Source: Cyanophora paradoxa
Taxonomy: Eukaryota; Glaucocystophyceae; Cyanophorales; Cyanophoraceae
NCBI GenBank assembly: GCA_004431415.1
Contig: QPMI01000414.1
Location: forward strand, 1-64,000
Direction: 5' to 3'
Length of the DNA: 64,000 nt
The position numbers were made by a program, and so were the translations under genes. The stretch's first letter is position 1; each line of letters begins with the position of its first letter. The notes under the pieces are model-generated. The model was not told the origin of the DNA. It searched no databases and was given only the letters and a program-made list of their open reading frames with translations. Below are positions 21,218-31,322 of the stretch, piece after piece.

Positions 21218-23255
21218 ATGCAGAGTCCGGGGCTTCTCGACCTGCAGGACCCGCTGCTGCTCCGCATCGTTCGGCAGGCGTGCAAAGATGAGAATATCGA
21301 TGTCGCTCAAGACGGACCTCCAGCCTTCTGCGACGGGATGCAATTGGAGCACAAACTTCGCGCTTTGGACGCACAGTCAGCTGCATTTCCATCATCGGGG
21401 ACCCCTCGCGAGAGCGAGCCGCTGATCGATCTGCGGCGAGCGTGCCGTCTGCGGCGAGTGTGCCGGCGGCTCGAGAAATTGATGCGAGAGGGCATCGTGG
21501 CGCCGCGGGCGCGGCTGGATCTTACGGATGCCGTACGACGCTTGAATGCTCAGCTGCCAATTCGCGCTGCGGAAGAGGCATTGGGCGCGAAGATCGAAGC
21601 GGCGCTGCGATCGGCGTGCGAAGATGCCGCCCGGGTCGGCGTCACGCTCTCAAGCTCCGAGGACGTTGAGGCCCGAAATGTGCGCAATGCGATTGCAATG
21701 TTTTGAGAATCCCTCCGTGATCGAAATCAAAATCGATGATTTATATTTTTGGAGCGTAGGGCGTCTATAATTACAACTTTGAACCCGTGAGCTTCTCTCT
21801 GGCCCCGATCGCCCGTTTCCGCTTTCTTCGCACATTTTGCTTCAAAGCTCCCAAGTGGATCGCACTGAAAGCCAGCCACGTCTCACCGCTCGTCTTCCTT
21901 CGCCGTCTCTCTCGCCTCGACTTAATGAGCACGTCCATTGCCAGCAGCGCTGCATACTACACGTACCGACAGTCCACCATGAGCCCTGTCAGCTCAGCGG
22001 CGCTCGCCACCCTCTCGCAGCTTCCTCTTTCTGAGCTCCGAGGGTCTTTCGACTGCAGCATGGACGCCCCGAAAGACATTTCGGGCCTGCTGGCTGCCAT
22101 TGCGGCGTCGTTTCCGAAGCTGCGGCGCCTGCTGCTCGATGTCTGCACTCCGTATGACAGATACGCTCGAGGCTATCAAGACCTGCCCGTTGACGTCCTC
22201 GCCCCTCTGGCCTCACTCGCTTCCCTGGAATGTAAGCTCTTCTGCTTCAGATTTCACCAAGTATATATTTAGAATGTATCATGTATCAACGGCCGCGGCC
22301 CGCAGCTCTCATCTTCACGCTCCTCTGTGCTGACGAAACCACTTACACAATCTCATCTCTGGAGCCGCTGGCCAGCCTGTCCCAGCTCAAGCACCTCACC
22401 CTCGAGATCGAGAACGACCTCGACTTGCGCCCGCTCTCGTCTCTGACTTCCCTGCGATGTGCGCCGAGAGTTTGGATCGCTCGGATCGTTTCCGTGGCTT
22501 GACCGACTATAGCTAGGCCTGATCATGAGATATTGATTGCGCAGCACTGTCTACTGGCGGGACCCCCGTCGAGCTTTCGTTCCTTGCGGGGCTCCGCCAA
22601 CTCGAAGCGCTCAGAATCCGCGTGGAGGACAGCCTTCCCCCCTCGCAGCTCCTCCCTCTCGCGCCCCGGCTGCGCCATCTGGAGTTCGACGCCCCTCAAT
22701 TCCACCCTGCTCTCCCTGACGTGCTCCTGCGATTTACTGCGCTTGAGGCAAGTCGTGATATTGCACGCATTTAATTAAAATAAATATTCTATAGCGAGAA
22801 CGGTTATCTGATAGGTTCATTATCAGGAACTCATCCTGATCGAAACCACTGGCTCTGGCAACGCTCTCTCTGGACGGTCACTGACCCCGTGGAGCCGCGT
22901 TCGAAGCCTCGAGCTCCAAGCCAGCTGCTACAGCAACCCTCCGTGGCCGGTTCAAGGCCCGCTTCTCGAGGTTCGTGCTCATGATCAGGAAATTGAAAAT
23001 TATATCGCAGCTGCGCATGCAGCGCATTTCGTTGACACTGCGTTGCAGCGCATTGTTTCCGATATGCCGAGCCTGCGGGAATTATCTTTGAGGGGGACGC
23101 TGCCCAGCCCGCTGCCCGCAGGGGTTGCGGATGCCTTCCGCAACCGCCTCAGCTTTCTGCGCTGTCTGGGGGTGCATGCCAGAAGAGGCACCAAGATTCG
23201 CGAAACGCAAGCCGTGCGTGCGAATGCGCAAAAACTCGCGTCAAATATACATTAA
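21218..23255 (+). CDS. F-box-like leucine-rich-repeat protein
   Basis: Exon 1 starts at ATG 21,218 with an F-box-like N-terminus (GLLDLQDPLLLRIV, then RRVCRRLEKLMREG) containing an insertion. Later exons are leucine-rich repeats: exon 2 to 22,231, 22,306-22,458, 22,545-22,747 and 22,827-23,255, with phases matching at each join (for example LEPLASLSQLKHLTLEI; FLAGLRQLEALRI; MPSLRELSLRG). The intron at 22,748-22,826 begins GCAAGT after GAG, a GC-AG intron. The junction between exons 1 and 2 (21,680 to about 21,790) is not resolved. F-box/LRR proteins usually present substrates to SCF ubiquitin ligases; that role is inferred from domain order only. Confidence 0.7.
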
Positions 23256-23981
23256 ATCTGGGCTGCACGTAATTATACACGAGCGCAGGTTCAGCTCCAA
23301 AAACTGCAGGAGAGTCTGGGTATCAAAGTGGAGAAATGGGATTATCTCCAAACTCTCCTGCACGCGCGAGCAGCTGCAGCTGCGCGTGCTTCATGATCAT
23401 CGCCACCTGCACAATGGCTCGTCAGGAGCGAAATGGTTCTGACGTGACGGGCTGGGGGACTGAGGGGGGGGGGGGGGGGGGGGGGTCACCACAACGGCAC
23501 AGATCGCAATGGTATGCATTGTGTGCATGAAACTTTAAAAGTACATGACAAATGCAAAGAAATAGATACCGAAGATGCGGAGTGACAGAACTTGGCGCGC
23601 GATGCATGTAACTGAAAACTTTGGTTTAGCAAAATAGCGTACGTCTGCAAGGCTGCTCAATTTTTGCAGAGCTCGAGGATGAGTGTGCCTGACGAGCGCT
23701 ACGCCTTTGCCATCACCCACTCCCGCGGGGCCGCCCACCCCGTGACCCGGCCCGTCAGAAGCCTAGCGAATGTCGCGCGCCCGCCTGGAATGATCATGAA
23801 GTGCAACTTGCCAAGCATTAAGCGACCGCGCGACGGGGACGAGGCACGAAACTTGAAAAGTGCTAGCATCGTACAATTTTAGCTGTAGTCTCGCCGTCAT
23901 TTACATGCGCCGAAGTATTTACAACTAAATTTAAAAGCAGAGCAGCTACCTTTGGAGCTGCATGCAAAGGCCTGACGAGCG
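23256..23981. other. Intergenic with inverted repeat and poly-G tract
   Basis: No convincing gene. An imperfect inverted repeat (TGCAGGAGAG at 23,306 against CTCTCCTGCA near 23,355) follows the F-box gene. A run of 21 G lies at 23,464-23,484. Confidence 0.5.
23464..23484. repeat. Poly-G tract, 21 nt
   Basis: Uninterrupted G run; the length in the assembly is unreliable for such tracts. Confidence 0.9.
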
Positions 23982-25640
23982 CTAAGCGAATTTGAAACCA
24001 GCGCCCGGGAGGGCGGCGGCGAGGAGGCCCCGCGCGAAGGGCTCGAGGTGGGGGGGTACGAGCAGGTCCAGCGCCGGCGGGCAGGGCGGCCCGGGGCGCC
24101 CCGAAGGGCCGGGGCCGGGGCCGCGGAGGGCGGCGAGGAGGCGGAGGCTCCCCTCGCTCTCCGCCGCGAGCCGCAGCCGCAGGCTGCGACAGGGGTACAG
24201 AATCATTGAGGGGTCAGGGGTACGGTGGGAAGGGGTACATGTTTTGATTTGCGGACCGGCGGAGGTTGGGGCAGGCGGCGAGGGCGCCCAGCTCCTCGAG
24301 GGAGGGGTACCCGATCGTGAAGGGGCCGGCGTGGGTCCACGCGCGGAGGGCGCGCGGGGCCGCCCGCGCGAGGGCCGCCGCGGCGGGGCCCTCGAGGACG
24401 GAGGCGGAGGCGGAGGCGGAGGCGGCGGGCCCCGGGGCCGGCCGCAGGTCGAAGGCAACGCGAAGGTCCGAGAGGCGCGGGAGGCGGGCGATGCCCGCCG
24501 CCAGAGGCGCCAGCGCCCCCGCCTGCTCCTCCCCCCCGGGGGGGAGCGACTCGATCCGCACCTCGACGGCCTCCAGGCCCTCGTACCCCCCTCCGGCGCG
24601 GGCGAGGGCGAGGGCGGCGGGCGGGGCGCCCCCGTCGAGGCGCAGGCCGCAGAGGGAGAGGGACGCCAGAGCGCCGGGGCGGGCGGACAGCAGCGCCGCC
24701 AGCGCGGGGCCTGCCGGACCCGTTGATGTCAGCCGCGCCTTCAGCAGGGGCGGAGCGGCGGAGGGGTACGGCGCGCCGTTGGCGAGGGGGCCGCGGACGA
24801 CCAATCGGAGCTCGGATAGGCTCCGGGAGCCGGCGACGCCCGCCGCCAGGCCCTCCAGGAACGCCTGCGGCGGCGAAAGGTGAGGACCGGCAGCCCGAGA
24901 AAGAAACGGAGTACCCCCAGCGCACCTCGGCGGGACGGGAGGCGGGCCCGGAGAGGTCGAGGGAGAGGGAGCGCAGCGTCGGGTGCGCCCCGAGGCGCGC
25001 GGCTGCCGCGGCGCTCAGCGGCTCGCCCCCGTCCACCTGCGAACGCGACGTCAGAAACAAGTAGGATAAACTAAACCAGAGCTTAAGTTTAAGAAGCCAA
25101 GAGGTTTAGAGATTGCGCCCAAGATTTTAAGAGATTGCGCACGGAGCACTGGAGCGATTCGAGGGATGGGAGGCGGGTTAGCGCTTCCAGGGCATCCTCG
25201 CTCAGGAGGCCCGTCGGGCACGCCAGCCGCCGCAGCCGCGAGGGGGCGCCCCGCCCCTCCGCCGCCGCCGCCAGCGCCGCGAGCCCCGCGCCCAGCTGCA
25301 CGTCCTGCGTACCCGTTTGAAAATGGGAGGGGTAGAGTCGGGGGGGAGGGGGGGAGGGGCGGGGTACGCGCACCGGCCCGCAGCGGACCTCGATGGATTC
25401 GAGGAAGGGCCCGGCGCCCGTGAGCGCCCCGTCGGGCGCGCACGAAGCGTACTCGGCATCCTCCCTTGAGGCGGGGCTGGGGGTACGCGCCGCGTAAGCG
25501 GGGGGTACAGGGTTAATCTTTTAATTTTGCAAAAGTGGACGTCGCATTGATACACCACGGCACATGTATCGGGGGGTACAGGGTTAAGTGCAAGTCCGGA
25601 GGAACCTGAAGGTGATGGAGCGCAGGGAGGGTACGGTGGA
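23982..25640 (-). pseudogene. Truncated copy of the F-box/LRR gene at 31.3-34.1 kb
   Basis: The C-terminal LRR exons match the complete paralogue almost base for base, introns included (LAALLSARPGAL, EAVEVRIESLPPGG, GPFTIGYPSLEELGALAACP, HLEPFARGLLAAALPGA). Homology to the paralogue stops at about 25,640, inside the third exon (PSLRSITFRFLR), so the F-box exon and first LRR exon are absent. The final residues after ALPGA also differ (GFKFA, stop at 23,982). One intron (about 25,500-25,600) is longer than its counterpart by roughly 90 bp. It may be a transcribed fragment or a dead duplicate. Confidence 0.75.
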
Positions 25641-25960
25641 ACAGAAAGCCACAAGTACAGACTCGATCTGGTCCTTCCCTTCCCCCCCTTCCCTCCCCTC
25701 CCCACCGCCCACCATCTAGATCTTGCCCCAGGAACGAGTTCTCAGCGCTAGCGTTGAAACGAGCGCAAAATGAAACAGCTGCATCTGCAGGGTTTTTCGA
25801 GCTGCACATTCTGCTCATGATCAATAAGAAACGCAATTTCTCAAAACAAGCTCTGAAGCCGAACACGAGGGATTTTCTGTCGACTAGTATTTTTATCAAT
25901 AAGACGGTCGAATTCGAATTCGAAATCAGTCGAAATCGACTTTATACTAATTATCAATAA
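25641..25960. other. Spacer between truncated LRR copy and RING gene
   Basis: AT-richer than its surroundings, with GAATTCGAATTCGAA at 25,910. No convincing gene seen. Confidence 0.5.
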
Positions 25961-27627
25961 TCAGTCGAAAATCGGGGTGACGCCCCAGTTAGGCCGGCGG
26001 CAAGCGGGGCACTCTGCGAGCTGTGGGACGCAGCCCGCGCAGAAAACGTGCCTGCAGTTCAACAGGAGGCGCCGCTCCGCCGCGGCCTTCTTTTGGAAGC
26101 AAATCTGCGCACGAGGTGTCCGTCTTCTTGGGCGGGCCGCTGGCGGTGAGGGATGCGGCCTGGGGCTGCGCACGGGGCATTCGAACGTAGCGGCGAGAGC
26201 GGCGGCCCGCGTCTTGATTCGAAGGTCTTCCACTCGCTTCGCCGCGGCCTTCAGCCGCTCAGCTGCTGCCTCCAGCTCCGCCTCGCCCCACGGTCGGCCG
26301 CCGGCCTCTGCCCCGCCCTCGTAGAGCGCCGCCCGCCGACGCAGCTCCTCAACGCGATTGCGGAGCTCCTTGATCTCTGATTTCAGCTCCTCCCGCGATC
26401 GCTGCGACTCCGGATCCACAGGCACTCGAAAATTCTGCGGATATTGCGGAAGCTGGAATACCTGACGTTGTGCTCAGAAGAGTCGACATCGTAAGGCCAT
26501 TAGATTATGCAGAGATGATATATAACAGTTTTGAGTTTTATAACATGTACAGCAGATGTTCGAGCGCACCATGGCAACGACTTTTTCGATGGCTGTGGGG
26601 AGTGCGAATCCTGATCCGGAGGAGCAGCGTGGCCATGAAATCAGCTGAGCCTGCAGCTGCGGCGGCAGCCCCGCCTGTGGCAGTAGCGCCGCCCGCACGG
26701 CGCTTTCCTCTCCGTCCGAAACAATGACGATTCTGACACCACGAGCCGCCAGCTGCGCGCAGGCGCATGCAAGCTCTCCCTCCTCTTGCAAAGTCGAGCC
26801 GGCGACATGGACGACGACGGCCGTTGTTGCGAGCTGAATGTTTGCGTCGTGATCACCTTGAAGCTCCGCTGCGTTGGAGGCACCGACAACGTACAGGCTG
26901 GCGGTACAGGAGACGGAAATGCAGATACAATTAATATTATTGTGCAGCAGATATGCACAGTGAATTCGAAGCGAGCTCACGAACCCGTGGGCGCGAAGAG
27001 CGTTTTGAATAATAAATGCGCGATCGCTGCCGCGCTCGCCACCCCACACGACGGCTATCGGAGGCCGGACATGGATCACATTGTTGACGTAGCACCCTGG
27101 CCGGACCGCGGTGATGATTATTTCAGTGGGATCGAAATCGCCCGGAGGCCAGTATTAATGCGCGAAATTCAATCACGCACCGCTCTCGTGAGGGGAAGAG
27201 TTCCGCGTGGTATTTGGCCGATCTTGGCAAACAACAAATCGGCCAGCGCCGACTGCGCGGACGCCCGGCTCAACTTCAATTTAGAATGAAGAAAAATTGA
27301 ATGACGCGTGCCTTCGATTTTGTAGGAATGTAATCCGGGAGGAAGATGTACCAGTGCGACGTAGGCTCGATATCCGCTCTCGTCCACGCGGTTCAGGACG
27401 ACTTTGGACTGCCAGTTATCCCACGACCCTCTGCAGGTCACGCGTTGCTCGGGTTCACGTTCGGGTCCAGTTCCATTCCAGCGAAACTCGACTGGAAACA
27501 ACTGGCCACGGGGCGGAAACATTCCAGCGACGGCCGGCGCCGGCGCCGCGGCCGGCAACTGCGCATGCGCTTGCCGCCTCAAGCTCGAGTTTGGTTGCAG
27601 ATCGGAGCCGCGGAGTCGATGCGCCAT
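25961..27627 (-). CDS. CBM48 - TIR-like - coiled-coil - RING protein (419 aa)
   Basis: Six exons keep one frame: 27,627-27,312, 27,252-27,181, 27,096-26,985, 26,897-26,570, 26,461-26,174, 26,104-25,961. Residues about 35-140 resemble the AMPK-beta/CBM48 glycogen-binding fold (VEFRWNGTG, CRGSWDNWQSKVVL, LPPGLHSYKIE, then CYVNNVIHV). Residues about 142-275 alternate beta strands and helices like a TIR domain (IAVVWGGERGSDRAF, LYVVGA, NIQLATTAVVVHVAG, ARGVRIVIVSD). A charged coiled coil follows (REELKSEIKELRNRVEELRR). The C-terminus is a C3HC4 RING; splicing of 26,173-26,105 joins ECP to ICF to form CPIC, followed by NCRHVFCAGC and CPACRR. Intron 1 starts GCACGC (GC-AG). Role inferred: ubiquitin ligase recruited to a storage glucan. 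The TIR-like call is the least certain part. Confidence 0.8.
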
Positions 27628-27712
27628 GTGAACGAGTTGCTCCGAACGAGTTGCGCTCTAGATCTCCATGTGAACGAGTTAACGTTGCGCTCGAGTTGCG
27701 AGTTGTGAACGA
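27621..27712. repeat. Short direct repeats upstream of the RING gene
   Basis: CCATGTGAACGAGTT occurs at about 27,624 and 27,666, with further ACGAGTTGCGCTC variants between and after. The first copy overlaps the ATG of the minus-strand gene. Confidence 0.6.
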
Positions 27713-27750
27713 AATCTCGACCGAAGCTTAAGCTCTCTCCCCAACTTCGG

Positions 27751-27777
27751 CCCCCCCCCCCCCCCCCCCCCCCCCCC
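27751..27777. repeat. Poly-C tract, 27 nt
   Basis: An uninterrupted C run 124 bp upstream of the RING-gene start and 15 bp beyond the last recognised exon of the coiled-coil gene. Confidence 0.95.
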
Positions 27778-27791
27778 AATTCACCGCGCAC

Positions 27792-30330
27792 GTGTGGCGA
27801 CGCGGGGCCGTTGCAGTGGAGTACGATCCCCTCGTCCCGCTCGAGCACCGCCTCGCGAGGCCCAACGATCCGCACGTCTTTGTCCAGCGTCACCTTCTCG
27901 TTGTACCTGTTCAAAATTAATTATAGAAATTGCGATCTCAACTCCAAATTGGGACTCCACTTGCGAGAACACCCCGGCAATCGCGCACCGTCCTGGAGCA
28001 CGCTGAATTGTTTGACCGGGGATGGCGCGCCGCACAGCAGCCATGATGCTCGCGCCGGCGTCAACAAAAATCCTCGAGCTCGAGCTCTGATCAGCTGCGT
28101 ATGCAGCCGATGCTGTCTGCAGCTGTGTAGCCCAGTGGCGACCATTAATATCAATATGAAGTGTTGCGATTGGCGCGAAACATTTATATTTCAGTGTAAA
28201 CGCAAAACGGAGGTACCTCTTGTACAGGCCAAGGCTGAGAGAAATACGGCGTTTGTTCGTGGACCCAATCCCCCCAGCGCTTGTTCGCATGAAAAGCTTC
28301 CACCCCCTGCGGTCGCGATGATTGATTAGCGCTTGAATTAAAATATTCGAGTCCTGCTCGCATGCCTGCAGCAGCATAACTGCGTCTTCCGCACGACGTT
28401 TCTCATCTGCTGCATTGCGCTCTGCAGCCGCGACCAGGCGCTTGAGCTCCGCTGCCTCCTGGACCACTGAATCCAGCGTCTCCTGCATTTGTTAGTCAGT
28501 GACATCTGGTCACATGTAATATCGAATCAACACTATATATACCTCCAGAGATTTCTTCGCACTCTCTGTTTTCTTCATCTCTGCCTCTGCCTTGCGCTGT
28601 GCAGCCTCAGCAGCAGCTTTGTCGCTCTTCGCGACCTCCGCTCGGCGCTTGAGCTCTGCCACCTCTCTCTCCGATGCGGCAAGCCAGCCCTGCGCAGGAA
28701 CGGAGAGAATTGAGGTTCCCTTTGGCGAAGCACAGCCTTCATTATGAAGGCCTGAAGAATGCATTCAAAACGCACATCCAGGGTGGCAGTCTGTTTCTCG
28801 GCGGCCGTCGCTCGGTCTGCGGCAGCGGAGACCTAGACCGTGCAAAGTCGTGCAAATAGGTTAGTCGAGATTAGGTGCGGGGATGCGGATCTGCTTGCAA
28901 ACCGCGACTTTCGCCTCCTTCTCGACCGCACAGAGTTGATTCTGCGATCAATTAAATTTTAATCAGCTCTGGTCACCGGGTCTAATACATTGCGCATGCC
29001 CAATTGCAAGGAGGCAACTAATTATAATCCGAGCCGCACCCTTAGCGCGCAGCACTCGGATTCCAGGACTGCGATCTGGCTCTCGGATGTGGTTGCACGT
29101 TTCGTCGCGGAGGCAATCTGCAATGTTCCTTATATAATAAGTTAAACCGCATAAACACTGAACGAGCTAAATTATAATTATAATTAATTTCGCACCAGCC
29201 CGGCTGCCTCGTCAGCTGAACATTGAGCCTGTAATTTCAGCGTCGCAATTCGCTGCTCGCAATCATGACCATGCCGAGCGATCAGCCGGAATAATATTGT
29301 CATGTCGCACCTCCTGAAGCGTCTCCGTCTCTGCAGCAAAGGCATCCTTTCGCACCGCTTCCTCGCGCACCGCAACCTCCAGGCGCTCCTGTCATGCCGT
29401 ATGAATGATGGATAAAAACAATTTTCAGACGCTCGGAAATCGAGGCATATGCGCATTGATATGCAATTTTACCACGAGAGCGCGGCGTTCGGCATCCAAC
29501 GCTGACGCCCGATCCTCGGCTGCGGCTGCGCGCGCTGTGGCGAGAGCAGCCTGCATGCAGATGCGTCAGTAAGCTGGCGGTCAACGATTTGATCGCACCA
29601 AACCCCGCAGAAATAATATAAATGCAAAATATAAAATCACCGTCATATTTGCCTTATCAGCGGAGATCTCAGCCTGCGCCGGCCCGGCGGGCGAATTCGA
29701 AGCTTCAAGGCTCGATGTCAAATGTGCGCCGAAATTATTGTTCCACGCACCGCCTTGGCCTTCTCCGTCGCAGCGGCGACGAGCTCTGCCTTCATTGCGT
29801 CCCGAGCAGCCGCACGCAAGCACTGCGTGTTTGTTCAGTTTGCGGCTCTCAGAACAGCACAGGATGCCGCAGTGTACGAATGCTCTACAAACTTGCAATT
29901 GCATGCAATTGCACTTGCAATTACAAACTACAAACCGCTTCAAACTCCGACTTGCAATTGCACGCACATTCAGAACCATCCGCGAGCTCCGAGACCTGCG
30001 TAGCATGGCAGCCGGAGCATCGCATGCGATTATTGCCGGCCGAGAATGTATAAATATTAGATATCAGAATATTGCATGCGCATGTGCGCATGCAATATCT
30101 AATAACTGCCGAGCTCGGCCCGGCGGTCGAATACGCACGTGCACCATCGCGACGTCGACGGCCCCTGCAATGCGCGGGCGTACTCGGTTAAGATTTGCGC
30201 CCGGTCGGCAGCATATGTACATGTGTGCGCGCATGGCCGCGAGCTCGATATTGCGCCGGGCCGGCTCACCCGCGGTCGCAATCGATTCGCATGCCGAGAG
30301 CGCGTCGATATCCTGAACGAGCACCATTTA
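27792..30330 (-). CDS. Coiled-coil protein ending in the first rungs of a beta-helix
   Basis: Resolved exons near the 3' side: 28,689-28,543, 28,482-28,217, 28,072-27,989, 27,906-27,792. Further short coiled-coil exons lie at about 28,824, 29,120, 29,245, 29,400, 29,540, 29,670 and 29,820; a possible N-terminal exon (DIDALSACESIATAG) is near 30,315. Heptad-rich segments include EREVAELKRRAEVAKSDK, ELKRLVAAAERNAADEK and ETLQE. The last two exons splice to IFVDAGASIMAAVRRAIPG..APGRYNEKVTLDKDVRIVG, the classic opening of a right-handed parallel beta-helix (pectate-lyase-like, as in FBXO11-type proteins). The expected further rungs are missing: the last exon ends with a GTGCGC donor next to a poly-C tract, so the gene is truncated, rearranged or mis-assembled here. 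The start is not resolved. Confidence 0.6.
30069..30098. repeat. Perfect inverted repeat, 14-bp arms
   Basis: ATATTGCATGCGCA, a 2-nt loop, and its exact complement, within a probable intron of the coiled-coil gene. A TTAGATAT/ATATCTAA outer pair extends it imperfectly. Confidence 0.85.
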
Positions 30331-31322
30331 ATTTCACCAACACTCGCGCGGCTCAGCGCGCGGCTTAGTATAAACCGACGCGGCTCTCCAGAAACAGTTG
30401 GAATTCTCGCCGACCGAAATCTCGACCGAAGATTTGTATGAGGGGGGAGGGGGCCGGGGAGGGGGGAGAGGCGCCGCATCCCCCTCCGGATCCCCTTCCC
30501 CCTAGGCCTCGCCCTCCATCCAATGATCCCCCCAACCCACTCACCCCACCCCTCCCATGTATCCCCCTTTCCCCTTAAGCTTCTCTCAGAATCTCGTCCC
30601 CCTTCTTCAACTCAAGGGAGTCGCGAAGGAGTTCGCGAATGAGTCGCGCGAACGGATTTTAAATATTCGCAGTTGGAACGAAAATCTTTTTTTTGATTCG
30701 GGACTAAAATTGCTACTTAACAAGCGAGTCCCTGCGGAGCAGGAGTGGCCTTGGGTCTTGGGGTTTCTCAAGGGGTGTGGGTGGCCGCTCTTTGTTTTAA
30801 AACGGGGCCCGCAACCGCGCGCGGTTACTGTTGAGAGGACTACGCCGCCTAGTGAACCAATGGCAATCGCGCAAGAGAGCAAGCTGGAACCAATGACAAT
30901 CTGTTGAGAGCAAGAGAGACCAATGAGAGGACTACTGTTGAGAGCAAGCTGGAACCAATGACAATCGCGCTTGTCCGTGAATGGGTGAATTGACTTTTTG
31001 TGCCAATGGCGATCGGGCTTGACGCGAACAATTTCGTTCGTACGTCCTGTTAGTGCCCATTAGAGGCCTCTCATTGAAAAACCGCCTCGGCCATCGTGTT
31101 CCCTAGGGTCGAAAATGGGTACCTAGGTCCAAAAATTTTCACCTGAATCGCATTTTGAATCCACGGACAGGACAGGCACAGACCTAAGGGCCTCTCCTTT
31201 CCCCAAGGCCGATTATAAACTAATTAGAGTCATAATGTACACATACGAAGTGCTTCGCAAGTTTCCTAGCGGCACGAAAGAGGTCTTCTCACCGTAATGT
31301 ACAAGAGCGAAGTGTTTCGTCT
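30331..31322. other. Intergenic; upstream region of the coiled-coil gene
   Basis: It holds a C/T-rich block (30,440-30,600), five CCAAT pentamers in 150 bp, and a pair of similar segments at about 31,231-31,275 and 31,297-31,345 (ATGTACA..GAAGTG(C/T)TTCG..CTTCCTAGC). No coding exon is convincing. Confidence 0.5.
30857..31007 (-). promoter_or_regulatory. Cluster of five CCAAT pentamers
   Basis: CCAAT at 30,857, 30,890, 30,920, 30,955 and 31,003, mostly as (A/G)CCAATG(A/G)CAATC. AAGCTGGAACCAATGACAAT occurs twice, so part of the cluster is a local duplication. CCAAT boxes bind NF-Y in eukaryotic promoters. The nearest gene start downstream is the minus-strand coiled-coil gene; function is inferred. 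Confidence 0.35.
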
